Positions 26,741 through 33,631 of a stretch of DNA of 44,200 bases are shown here, one piece after another. Position 1 is the first letter of the stretch. Each line of letters opens with the position of its first letter. Origin of the DNA: Coprobacillus sp. CAG:826 (lineage in GTDB: Bacteria; Bacillota_I; Bacilli_A; RFN20; CAG-826); contig FR897040.1 of the NCBI GenBank assembly GCA_000437235.1, positions 1-44,200 on the forward strand, written 5' to 3'. The translations under genes and the position numbers were made by a program. The notes below the pieces were generated by a model, which was not told the origin of the DNA, did not search any database, and saw only the letters and a list, made by a program, of their open reading frames with translations.

Positions 26741-26772
26741 AAAAGGCGTTCTAAAAAAAGGACGTCTTTTTT
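26741..26772 (+). terminator. Rho-independent terminator after GH43
   Basis: aaaaggcgttct (26741-26752) pairs with aggacgtctttt (26759-26770) through 12 positions, two of them G-T, followed by T residues. Confidence 0.85.
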
Positions 26773-26799
26773 CTTTATATAGAGAACCAAAATAAATCG

Positions 26800-26808
26800 T
26801 GATAAAAT
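26800..26808 (+). promoter_or_regulatory. Extended -10 promoter before the metallo-hydrolase gene
   Basis: TGATAAAAT: a TG extension and TAAAAT (26803-26808), no clear -35. It resembles the elements at 20230 and 33499. Confidence 0.45.
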
Positions 26809-26834
26809 AAAAAAGAAAGAGAGAGTGACGAAGA

Positions 26835-27656
26835 ATGAAACTACGTTATTTAGGTACCGCGGCTTATGAAGGAATTCCATCTTTGTTTTGTCAATGTGAA
26901 TTATGTAAAAAAGCCCGTGAATTAGGCGGAAGAAATTTACGTTCTCGTTCCCAAGCTTTGGTGAATGATGATTTATTAATTGATTTTCCACCTGATACGA
27001 GTTTACACTACATGAAATATAATTTTGACTGGATGAAAATAGAAAACTGTTTAATTACGCATAGTCATTCCGATCATCTTTACGTAGAAGATATGGAACA
27101 AGCAAGAACAGATTATTCTCATGATTATCAAATGAGACTCCATTATTATGCGGATCGTTCTAGTTATAGAAAAATGAAAAAAGTATTTGAACGTTGGTAT
27201 ATGAAGCCCGTAAGTGAAGTGCACCTTCTTACATTAGGTGAAATCTTCAAAGTAGGCCATTATGACGTGATGGCGGTTCGTGCGGATCATGCTCGCTCTA
27301 CTTCTCCTGTTGTTTATGCGATTTCTGATGGTGAAAAGAAGATGTTATACTGCCATGATAGTGGCTTTTTAAGCGAAAAAAGCTTAAAGCAACTCCAAAA
27401 ATTTGGGAAGTTTGATTTACTTTCCTTAGATTGTACAGGTGGTTTACAAAAAGGATGGGTACATCATCATATGTGTTTAGAAACGAATGCTTTATTAGTG
27501 GAAAAATTAAAAGAATTAGGCATGGCAGATGATCATACCATTTGTATTTCTAACCATTTTTCTCATAATGGACAATCAACATATGAAGAATTAGTAGAGG
27601 AAGCTTCCAAACATCATTTCCTTATTTCTTATGATGGTATGGAAGTTGAATTTTAA
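26835..27656 (+). CDS. PhnP-like metallo-beta-lactamase-fold hydrolase
   Basis: This encodes 273 residues. The metal site HxHxDH is seen as H76-S-H78-S-D80-H81, and later ligands are probably in RADHARS, CHDSG and ISNHFSH. The N-terminal CQCELCKKAR resembles the extra zinc-binding Cys motif of PhnP-type cyclic phosphodiesterases, so hydrolysis of a cyclic phosphate is plausible but not shown. The protein is cytosolic. A GAGAG-type ribosome site precedes the ATG. The phosphatase gene starts 22 nt downstream, and a phosphorus-related link between the two is possible. Confidence 0.8.
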   Translation: MKLRYLGTAAYEGIPSLFCQCELCKKARELGGRNLRSRSQALVNDDLLIDFPPDTSLHYMKYNFDWMKIENCLITHSHSDHLYVEDMEQARTDYSHDYQMRLHYYADRSSYRKMKKVFERWYMKPVSEVHLLTLGEIFKVGHYDVMAVRADHARSTSPVVYAISDGEKKMLYCHDSGFLSEKSLKQLQKFGKFDLLSLDCTGGLQKGWVHHHMCLETNALLVEKLKELGMADDHTICISNHFSHNGQSTYEELVEEASKHHFLISYDGMEVEF

Positions 27657-27678
27657 TCAAAAGGGAGAAAGTGAAAAA

Positions 27679-28146
27679 ATGATTAAAATATTGTTTGTTT
27701 GCCATGGTAATATCTGTCGCTCGGTAGCAGCTGAATACATTTTTAAAGCAATCGTAAAAGAAAAGAATATGGATTCTTTATTCCAAATTTCTTCTAGGGC
27801 TACTACGACGGAAGAAGAGGGAAATGATATTTATCCACCGATGAAAAAAGCGTTAACCCGCCAGCATATTTCTTTTTCTTCTCATCATGCGAAACAGATA
27901 ACGCAAAAAGATTATGATGAATATGACTATATATTTTTGATGGACACTTATAATACACGGACAATCCGCTACGTCATTCCTCAAGATGATCAACATAAGA
28001 TAATGTTATTATCCGACTTCGTTCATGCTTCAAAGGAAGTCGATGATCCTTGGTATACCGGGTTATTTGATGAAGTTGTCTTACAATTAAAAGATTATTG
28101 TTTAAAATGCTTTACCTGTATTTTAAAAGAAAGCGAGAAAATATAA
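27679..28146 (+). CDS. Low-molecular-weight protein-tyrosine-phosphatase family protein
   Basis: This encodes 155 residues, the standard length. The P-loop is VCHGNICRS, with nucleophile Cys8 and Arg14 (C-x5-R), and the general acid is Asp123 in DDPWYTG. Members dephosphorylate phosphotyrosine, and in Bacillota sometimes phosphoarginine on proteins. The start is the ATG at 27679, preceded by AAGGGAGAAAG; an in-frame ATG at 27631 overlaps the previous gene and would add non-family residues. The stop overlaps the start of the next gene by 1 nt (TAATG). Confidence 0.93.
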   Translation: MIKILFVCHGNICRSVAAEYIFKAIVKEKNMDSLFQISSRATTTEEEGNDIYPPMKKALTRQHISFSSHHAKQITQKDYDEYDYIFLMDTYNTRTIRYVIPQDDQHKIMLLSDFVHASKEVDDPWYTGLFDEVVLQLKDYCLKCFTCILKESEKI

Positions 28147-28805
28147 TGAAAAAACCATTTTTACCTTTATTTTTACTTTGTTTCATGATGGTTTCTTGTG
28201 GAACAAAAGAACCATCATCTGTAACTTCACCCATTACGACAAGTGAAGTAAGTGAAAAAGAAACTATATTAGTCGAAAAAAGTTTTTCTTCTGAGGATGA
28301 TTCTCTTGAATTCTTTCAAAGTGGATGGATGACAGGGAATTCTAAATTTGGCACGAATAGTATCCGATTAATTGAAGATGAAACTTGCGCATCAGGCTCA
28401 GGTATGGTAAGAACACCAACTTTTGAATCCGTAAATCAAGGAGAAGTTACGCTTATTTTTCAACCAACAGGTTTTAATAATATAGATAACCGAGAAGTAT
28501 TTATAGATCAAACTTTTTCTTTTGCGGTTGATTTTCTTTTGAAAGAAAATGATGAATATATGGTAAAAGAAACAAAGACTTATGCACATAAAATCACAAA
28601 AGAAGATGCAGAACTAGGCTATTTTTCTGATTTAAAGCCATACGCAACTTCTCAAGAAAACGCGAACAAGATGACGTTTACTTTAGATAATCAAGATTTT
28701 AACTGCGTAAGAGTTCGTTACCTTTCAAAGCCTTATTATGCAAGTGGAAAACAAGGTATGAATCTTGAGATATTTTATCTTCAAGTCAAAACGAAGATTG
28801 CATAA
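28146..28805 (+). CDS. Small lipoprotein of unknown function
   Basis: This encodes 219 residues. The signal peptide ends MVSC (Cys18), then a Ser/Thr-rich linker (to about 45). The mature part is beta-rich and includes SGSGMVRTPTFESVNQGEV and KMTFTLDNQDFNCVRVRY, which suggests a sandwich fold, but I do not recognise a family. The ATG overlaps the phosphatase stop, with GCGAGA as a weak ribosome site, so translation is probably coupled. The partnership with a phosphatase gene is unexplained. Confidence 0.6.
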   Translation: MKKPFLPLFLLCFMMVSCGTKEPSSVTSPITTSEVSEKETILVEKSFSSEDDSLEFFQSGWMTGNSKFGTNSIRLIEDETCASGSGMVRTPTFESVNQGEVTLIFQPTGFNNIDNREVFIDQTFSFAVDFLLKENDEYMVKETKTYAHKITKEDAELGYFSDLKPYATSQENANKMTFTLDNQDFNCVRVRYLSKPYYASGKQGMNLEIFYLQVKTKIA

Positions 28806-28827
28806 AGAAAAATAAAAAACTTATACT
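28798..28827 (+). promoter_or_regulatory. Putative promoter of the Y-family polymerase pair
   Basis: TTGCAT (28798-28803) and TATACT (28822-28827) with an 18-nt spacer. No Bacillus-type SOS box (CGAAC-N4-GTTCG) is visible near it. Confidence 0.45.
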
Positions 28828-28845
28828 AAAATAGAAAGGAGAAAA

Positions 28846-30108
28846 ATGATGCAGAAATCACATATTTTCCTTTGTATTGATTTAAAATCCTTCTATGCTT
28901 CGGTAGAATGCGTAGAAAGAGGATTAAATTCTTTAACTACCGATTTAGTGGTTGCGGACGAAACAAGAGGAAAAGGGGCTCTTTGTTTAGCAGTTTCGAG
29001 TAGTTTGAAAAAGAAAGGCGTTAAAAATCGTTGCCGTCTTTTTGAAATTCCCCAGGAGCTTTCTTATCTTATCGCCAAACCACGGATGAAAAAATATATT
29101 GAATATAGTGCGGATATCTATAGTCTGTATTTAAGATATATCGCAAAAGAAGACATTCATGTATATTCCATTGATGAATGTTTTTTAGATATTACTTCCT
29201 ATCTTCAACTTTATCAGAAAACACCGATGGAAATGGCGAAATTCTTAATGAATCTCATCTGGAAAGAAAAAGGAATTCGCGCTACCGCAGGTATTGGAAC
29301 GAATATGTTTTTAGCAAAAGTTGCTTTAGATATTGTCGCTAAAGCCTCAATGAACTATATGGGCTATTTAGATGAGGAAATATTTAAAGATACACTTTGG
29401 CACTATCAACCAATCACCGATTTTTGGAATATCGGAAGAGGAATAGCCAAACGATTATTGAAGTATAATGTTACGGATATGTATGCTTTAGCGCACTTAG
29501 ATGAAAAAATATTATATAAAGAATTTGGTATTAATGCCTTATTTTTAATTGATCATGCTTGGGGAAGAGAAAGTTGTACGATTCAAGACATTCATCAATA
29601 TGTTCGTGAAAATCACTCTCTATCCAGTGGACAAGTATTATTTGAAAATTATCGAACAGAAGATGCTTTTTTAGCAATGAAAGAAATGGTGGAGCTTTTA
29701 ACCCTTGAACTAGTAAAAAAACATATGGTTACGAATTCAATTCATCTTTCTATTGGGTATGCGGATGAAAAGATTCCCTACTCTAAAGGTCATCGTAGTT
29801 TAGATGGTTTTACTTCCTCTTATCGAAAACTTTTATCTGCTTATAAGAAATTGTTTTATGAGATTGTTTTACAAGATACTTTAATTCGTAAACTTGGTAT
29901 AAGTTTTGGTCATGTTGTCGATGAGTCTTATAAAACGTATGATTTATTTGAAGAAGAGGAGGAAGAAAAAGAACATCGCTCCCAACTCGCTATTATAGAA
30001 ATTAAAGAAAGATTTGGTAAAAACGCGATTCTAAGAGGAATGAATCTAGAAGAAAAAGCGACCACTCCCAAAAGAAATAAATTAATAGGAGGGCATAATG
30101 GTGAATGA
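28846..30108 (+). CDS. Y-family DNA polymerase, UvrX/DinB-like (lesion bypass)
   Basis: This encodes 420 residues. The catalytic carboxylates are visible: Asp12 in IDLKSFYASVE (with the steric-gate Phe/Tyr after it) and Asp110-Glu111 in YSIDECFLD. A helix-hairpin stretch, WNIGRGIAKRLLKY, follows, and the little-finger domain occupies the last third. The local form, KSFYASVECVERG with a short acidic C-terminus, resembles the UvrX/YqjW group found in Bacillus phages and chromosomes rather than DnaE or housekeeping DinB. It copies past damaged bases. The pairing with a YolD-like gene, overlapping by 11 nt, is the known arrangement for UvrX. GAAAGGAG precedes the ATG. Confidence 0.9.
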   Translation: MMQKSHIFLCIDLKSFYASVECVERGLNSLTTDLVVADETRGKGALCLAVSSSLKKKGVKNRCRLFEIPQELSYLIAKPRMKKYIEYSADIYSLYLRYIAKEDIHVYSIDECFLDITSYLQLYQKTPMEMAKFLMNLIWKEKGIRATAGIGTNMFLAKVALDIVAKASMNYMGYLDEEIFKDTLWHYQPITDFWNIGRGIAKRLLKYNVTDMYALAHLDEKILYKEFGINALFLIDHAWGRESCTIQDIHQYVRENHSLSSGQVLFENYRTEDAFLAMKEMVELLTLELVKKHMVTNSIHLSIGYADEKIPYSKGHRSLDGFTSSYRKLLSAYKKLFYEIVLQDTLIRKLGISFGHVVDESYKTYDLFEEEEEEKEHRSQLAIIEIKERFGKNAILRGMNLEEKATTPKRNKLIGGHNGE

Positions 30109-30406
30109 ACGAGCAAAACAATTCTTGCCTTTCCAATCATTAAAAGGTTTAGAAACAGAATTACGGAAAAGAGAAAAAGTAAAAATAAAAAAGAAAGAGT
30201 TATCATCGGATCAAGAAGAAGAGCTTTCTTATCAACTAAATCATCTTCAAAAAGGGATGATTGTTCGAATTATTTATTATCAAAATGAAGAATATTTAAA
30301 AAAAGAAGGTATTGTTGTTAAAATCGATGAACAAGAACGTTATTTAGTTATTGTTAAGGAAAAAATTAATTTTAATGACATTTTTAAAATCGAAGAAATT
30401 GAATAA
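30098..30406 (+). CDS. YolD-like protein, partner of the Y-family polymerase
   Basis: This encodes 102 residues. The N-terminal ERAKQFLPFQSLKGLE and the later HLQKGMIVRIIYYQNEEY stretch match the YolD family, small proteins encoded next to Y-family polymerases in Bacillota; some are thought to modulate polymerase activity. AGGAGGG (30088-30094) lies at proper distance from the ATG at 30098, inside the polymerase gene. A terminator follows. Confidence 0.85.
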   Translation: MVNERAKQFLPFQSLKGLETELRKREKVKIKKKELSSDQEEELSYQLNHLQKGMIVRIIYYQNEEYLKKEGIVVKIDEQERYLVIVKEKINFNDIFKIEEIE

Positions 30407-30414
30407 ATACGAGG

Positions 30415-30460
30415 GTAGATTTTTCTATATTTTTAGGGAAAGTCTACTTTTTCTTTTTTA
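30415..30460 (+). terminator. Terminator after the YolD-like gene
   Basis: gtagatttt (30415-30423) pairs with aaagtctac (30439-30447, one G-T pair) around a 15-nt loop, followed by a T-rich tract. Confidence 0.7.
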
Positions 30461-30465
30461 TATTG

Positions 30466-30474
30466 TGTTACAAT
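30466..30474 (+). promoter_or_regulatory. Extended -10 promoter of the first nuclease gene
   Basis: TGTTACAAT: TG extension and TACAAT (30469-30474). A small hairpin (aaaatct 30479-30485, agatttt 30491-30497) lies just downstream in the 5' region. Confidence 0.5.
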
Positions 30475-30529
30475 AAGAAAAATCTAAAAAAGATTTTCAA
30501 TATTTCAACATCATATGAGGAGAAAAGCT

Positions 30530-33415
30530 ATGAAAAGAAAAACAAAAATAAAGGGGAAACTCCTATTTTTCGCGCTTGTTTCTAGTTTACTATTATGTGG
30601 AAGTTCTTATACGTATCGTAAAGATCATTCTAAAATAGAACCTAGAAGACAAACAGGATTAAAAGGAGACCCAATTTTAGACGACACACCCATCCAATCT
30701 TACTATAGTAGTGTGAATTTAGAATCAACCAGTTCTAGTTTACTCAACGCTTTGCACACTTTAAATTCGAGTAAAAGAACAAAAACCGTTGGTTATAAAA
30801 ATATGGGTACCTATTATCCACAAACGGATGGAGATCCCAATAATTCAAGGAATCTTATTGCCTTCTATTCGGGAACGAGCGCTACTTTTAGTGGTAATTT
30901 TAGTGGCAACATCAATCGTGAACACGTTTGGCCCAATTCTCGCGGAGGTAGTAGTGTAGAAGGAGACATCCACATGCCTCGTCCAACATTAAGGGCGGAA
31001 AATGGCTCAAGAGGAAATTCATTTTATGTAGAAGGAAAAAATTCAAGTACTGCTGGTTGGGACCCTGCTATGGAAACTTTTGGTTTAGAAAAGTATCGGG
31101 GAATTTCTGCACGTATTATTTTCTATTGTGCTATTGCGGATACGAATTTAACTTTAATTGATAAAACTACAGATTCCAGTAGTAATAAAACTATGGGAAA
31201 ACTATCTGACCTTTTAAAATGGAATTTAGAATATGAAATTGATAGCACAGAAACACAACGGAATGACGCTGCACAAGATATTCAAGGGAATCGTAATCCT
31301 TTTATTGATGACCGCTCGTTAGCGTGTAAGATTTGGGGGAATACCAATACAACAACACAAGCAGTATGCTCAAGTTATACGGAAGAGGCTACGCCAACTT
31401 CTTTAACTTTAAAAGCAGGTTCAACATCTATTGGTGAAGGTGGAACAACAGAAATTGAAGTTACGGCTTTACCTACAGGAAGTTCTAATTCAGTCAAATT
31501 TACTTCTAGTAATGAAAGTGTCGCTACCGTAACAAGCAAAGGTGTTGTGACGGCAATATCAGCGGGTGATACGGTTATCACCGCTACTTCAACTTTAGAT
31601 GAAACGATTAAAGCAACAATCACCATTCATGTGAAAAAGGTAAGTTCTATTAGTGTTTCAGGAACACCAAATAAGACATCTTATGTTGAAGGAGATGCTT
31701 TTGATTTAAGTGGGTTAACCATTACCGCTAATTATGATGACGGAACTTCGGAAGTGGTGAATCCTAGTGATTGCTCTGCTTTAGATGGTGTTACTGGGTT
31801 ACAAACTTTATCTATTGGTACAACTTCTGTATATATTTGGTATGGAACCAATTATGTATTGTATGAAGGAATTGAAGTCACTGAGGCACCAAAAGTGGAA
31901 AGTTATCGTATTGAATTTCAATCAAATAGTGATGATGGAAGCACTTCTTTATCTACCTCAACTATAACGAATCAAGTGACAAGTGGTTCAGAATATATTG
32001 ATTCTTTTGCTAATGTAAGTAATGTTTATTCAGGAAAAAATGGCTTGAAACTTTCAAGTGGTAGTAAAAATGGCTCGTTTACGTTGAACTTATCTTCTTT
32101 AGGAAAAGTAAAAGCCAAGACTTTAAAATTAGGTTTAGCGGCTTATAAAGCAAGCGAAGCCGCTACAATTACAATCAATAATCAAACTATTACGTGTTCT
32201 TCAAGTACTTCAGTAACCGAACATGAAGTGAGTTTGGATGGAAGTGAACTAGATTCATTAACTATATCATCAAGTGGCCGTTGTTATTTATCTTATATTG
32301 AAGTTGGAAGTGAAGCCACAGAAACACCTACAATATCATTCACTTCTTTATCAAAAGAAGGAACATTAGCTAAGACAATCTATAAAAATGGCGAATCCTT
32401 TGACGTAACGGGTTTAACGATTTATGCAAATTATAGTGATAATACAAAAAAAGATGTTACGAAACAAGTTAAATGGTCATCTTTAACTCTCGGTTCAACT
32501 TCAATAATTGGCTCTTATACAGAGGATAGTATAACCAAAACCATTGAAATTAATGGCCTTACTGTTATCAATGATAGTGAAGGAGAAAATTTTGAAATCA
32601 CGCCACTACCTACCGAAAAAGGTGAAGAGGTATGGAAATTAGTAGAAGATGACACTACCTTAAAAGCAGGAGATAAACTTGTATTAGCGGAAAACACAAA
32701 AGGAAAAGTAGCATCTTCTTTATCTGGTGGTTTCCTTTCTGTGGCCGAGGCAACGTTCTCTTTAGATCATAAAACGATGGACACTAATGGTGGTGCACTC
32801 ATATTGACTTTAGGTGGAAAAAGTGGCGCGTGGACGCTTTCTAATTCGAATAATGAATTATTAGGTGCAACTGCCGTAAAGAAAGTGGCTTTTGGAAATG
32901 GAACAACCACTTGGACAATTAGTATTGATAGTGATGCAAAGGCGACTATTCAAAATACAAAATCAACTTATGGACGTTTCTTATACAACGTGAGTAACCC
33001 ACGTTTTACTACCTATACTTCAAGTACAAGTACATCTATGCTACTTATTCAACTTTATCGTTTTGAAGCTAGTACAACAACGACCTATACAGAAGTTGGT
33101 CAATTAATGAAAGATATTCAAGATGCAAATTTTTGTGATGATTATTCCTTAGCCGATGGTTTCTTAACGCGATATCAAAATTTATCGGACGAAGATAAAA
33201 CTTTCTTTGAAAGTGCCATCATCTCTACCGATGGAACCACTTATTTAGAAAGATTAAATTTCTTTGCTTCTAAGGCCAAGCAAAATCAATTAACATCCTA
33301 TAATTTCATTAATGATAAACATCAAAATCTTTATATGATTTTCTTTATTGTTGGGCTGGGGATGATATCAATTATCATTTATGCCTATATTCTAAAGAAA
33401 AAAAGTTATCAATAA
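30530..33415 (+). CDS. Secreted EndA-type nuclease with Ig-like modules and C-terminal membrane tail
   Basis: This encodes 961 residues. A basic, hydrophobic N-terminus acts as signal peptide; no lipobox fits. Residues of about 45-285 are an endonuclease I domain with the active-site motif NREHVWPNS (His132) and NRNPFIDDRS at its end. Then come BIG2 (about 290-370), a BIG3-like domain using the phrase GTPNKTSYVEGDAF (about 372-455), a jelly-roll-like stretch (460-600), a second BIG3-like domain (600-680), an unnamed beta domain (about 685-850), a helical part and one transmembrane helix (934-955) before KKKSYQ. It likely degrades DNA or RNA at the surface. The ATG at 30530 is preceded by AGGAGAA, which rules out the in-frame ATG at 30515. 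It is a close paralogue of 36220-37947. Confidence 0.85.
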   Translation: MKRKTKIKGKLLFFALVSSLLLCGSSYTYRKDHSKIEPRRQTGLKGDPILDDTPIQSYYSSVNLESTSSSLLNALHTLNSSKRTKTVGYKNMGTYYPQTDGDPNNSRNLIAFYSGTSATFSGNFSGNINREHVWPNSRGGSSVEGDIHMPRPTLRAENGSRGNSFYVEGKNSSTAGWDPAMETFGLEKYRGISARIIFYCAIADTNLTLIDKTTDSSSNKTMGKLSDLLKWNLEYEIDSTETQRNDAAQDIQGNRNPFIDDRSLACKIWGNTNTTTQAVCSSYTEEATPTSLTLKAGSTSIGEGGTTEIEVTALPTGSSNSVKFTSSNESVATVTSKGVVTAISAGDTVITATSTLDETIKATITIHVKKVSSISVSGTPNKTSYVEGDAFDLSGLTITANYDDGTSEVVNPSDCSALDGVTGLQTLSIGTTSVYIWYGTNYVLYEGIEVTEAPKVESYRIEFQSNSDDGSTSLSTSTITNQVTSGSEYIDSFANVSNVYSGKNGLKLSSGSKNGSFTLNLSSLGKVKAKTLKLGLAAYKASEAATITINNQTITCSSSTSVTEHEVSLDGSELDSLTISSSGRCYLSYIEVGSEATETPTISFTSLSKEGTLAKTIYKNGESFDVTGLTIYANYSDNTKKDVTKQVKWSSLTLGSTSIIGSYTEDSITKTIEINGLTVINDSEGENFEITPLPTEKGEEVWKLVEDDTTLKAGDKLVLAENTKGKVASSLSGGFLSVAEATFSLDHKTMDTNGGALILTLGGKSGAWTLSNSNNELLGATAVKKVAFGNGTTTWTISIDSDAKATIQNTKSTYGRFLYNVSNPRFTTYTSSTSTSMLLIQLYRFEASTTTTYTEVGQLMKDIQDANFCDDYSLADGFLTRYQNLSDEDKTFFESAIISTDGTTYLERLNFFASKAKQNQLTSYNFINDKHQNLYMIFFIVGLGMISIIIYAYILKKKSYQ

Positions 33416-33428
33416 AATTGGGAAAAAG

Positions 33429-33466
33429 TGAGTAGAATTTGAAATTTGAAATTTTACTCATTTTTC
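33429..33466 (+). terminator. Terminator after the first nuclease gene
   Basis: A 12-bp stem (33429-33440 with 33449-33460, one G-T pair), an 8-nt loop and a T5 tail. The remaining gap to 33631 holds a promoter and a long leader. Confidence 0.9.
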
Positions 33467-33498
33467 TTTTACTTTCATTTTCCTTTTTCATAGGAAAG

Positions 33499-33507
33499 TG
33501 ATATAAT
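33499..33507 (+). promoter_or_regulatory. Extended -10 promoter of the second nuclease gene
   Basis: TGATATAAT: TG extension and perfect TATAAT (33502-33507), no good -35. A leader of about 120 nt would follow. Confidence 0.6.
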
Positions 33508-33603
33508 CATTTATGACTTAAGAATGTAATTCTTATTTATCAACTTTATACTAGCAAAATACTTTATTTTAGTGGATAACCATTATTCAATGTAAGCAGT
33601 TTG

Positions 33604-33625
33604 CCCTATTTATTCAATAAAGGGG
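33604..33625 (+). promoter_or_regulatory. Hairpin covering the ribosome site of the second nuclease gene
   Basis: ccct (33604-33607) and ttta (33609-33612) pair with taaa (33618-33621) and gggg (33622-33625), with one bulged A and one G-T pair. The right arm is the AAAGGGG ribosome site for the ATG at 33632, so translation may be dampened by folding. Confidence 0.4.
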
Positions 33626-33631
33626 AATCAC

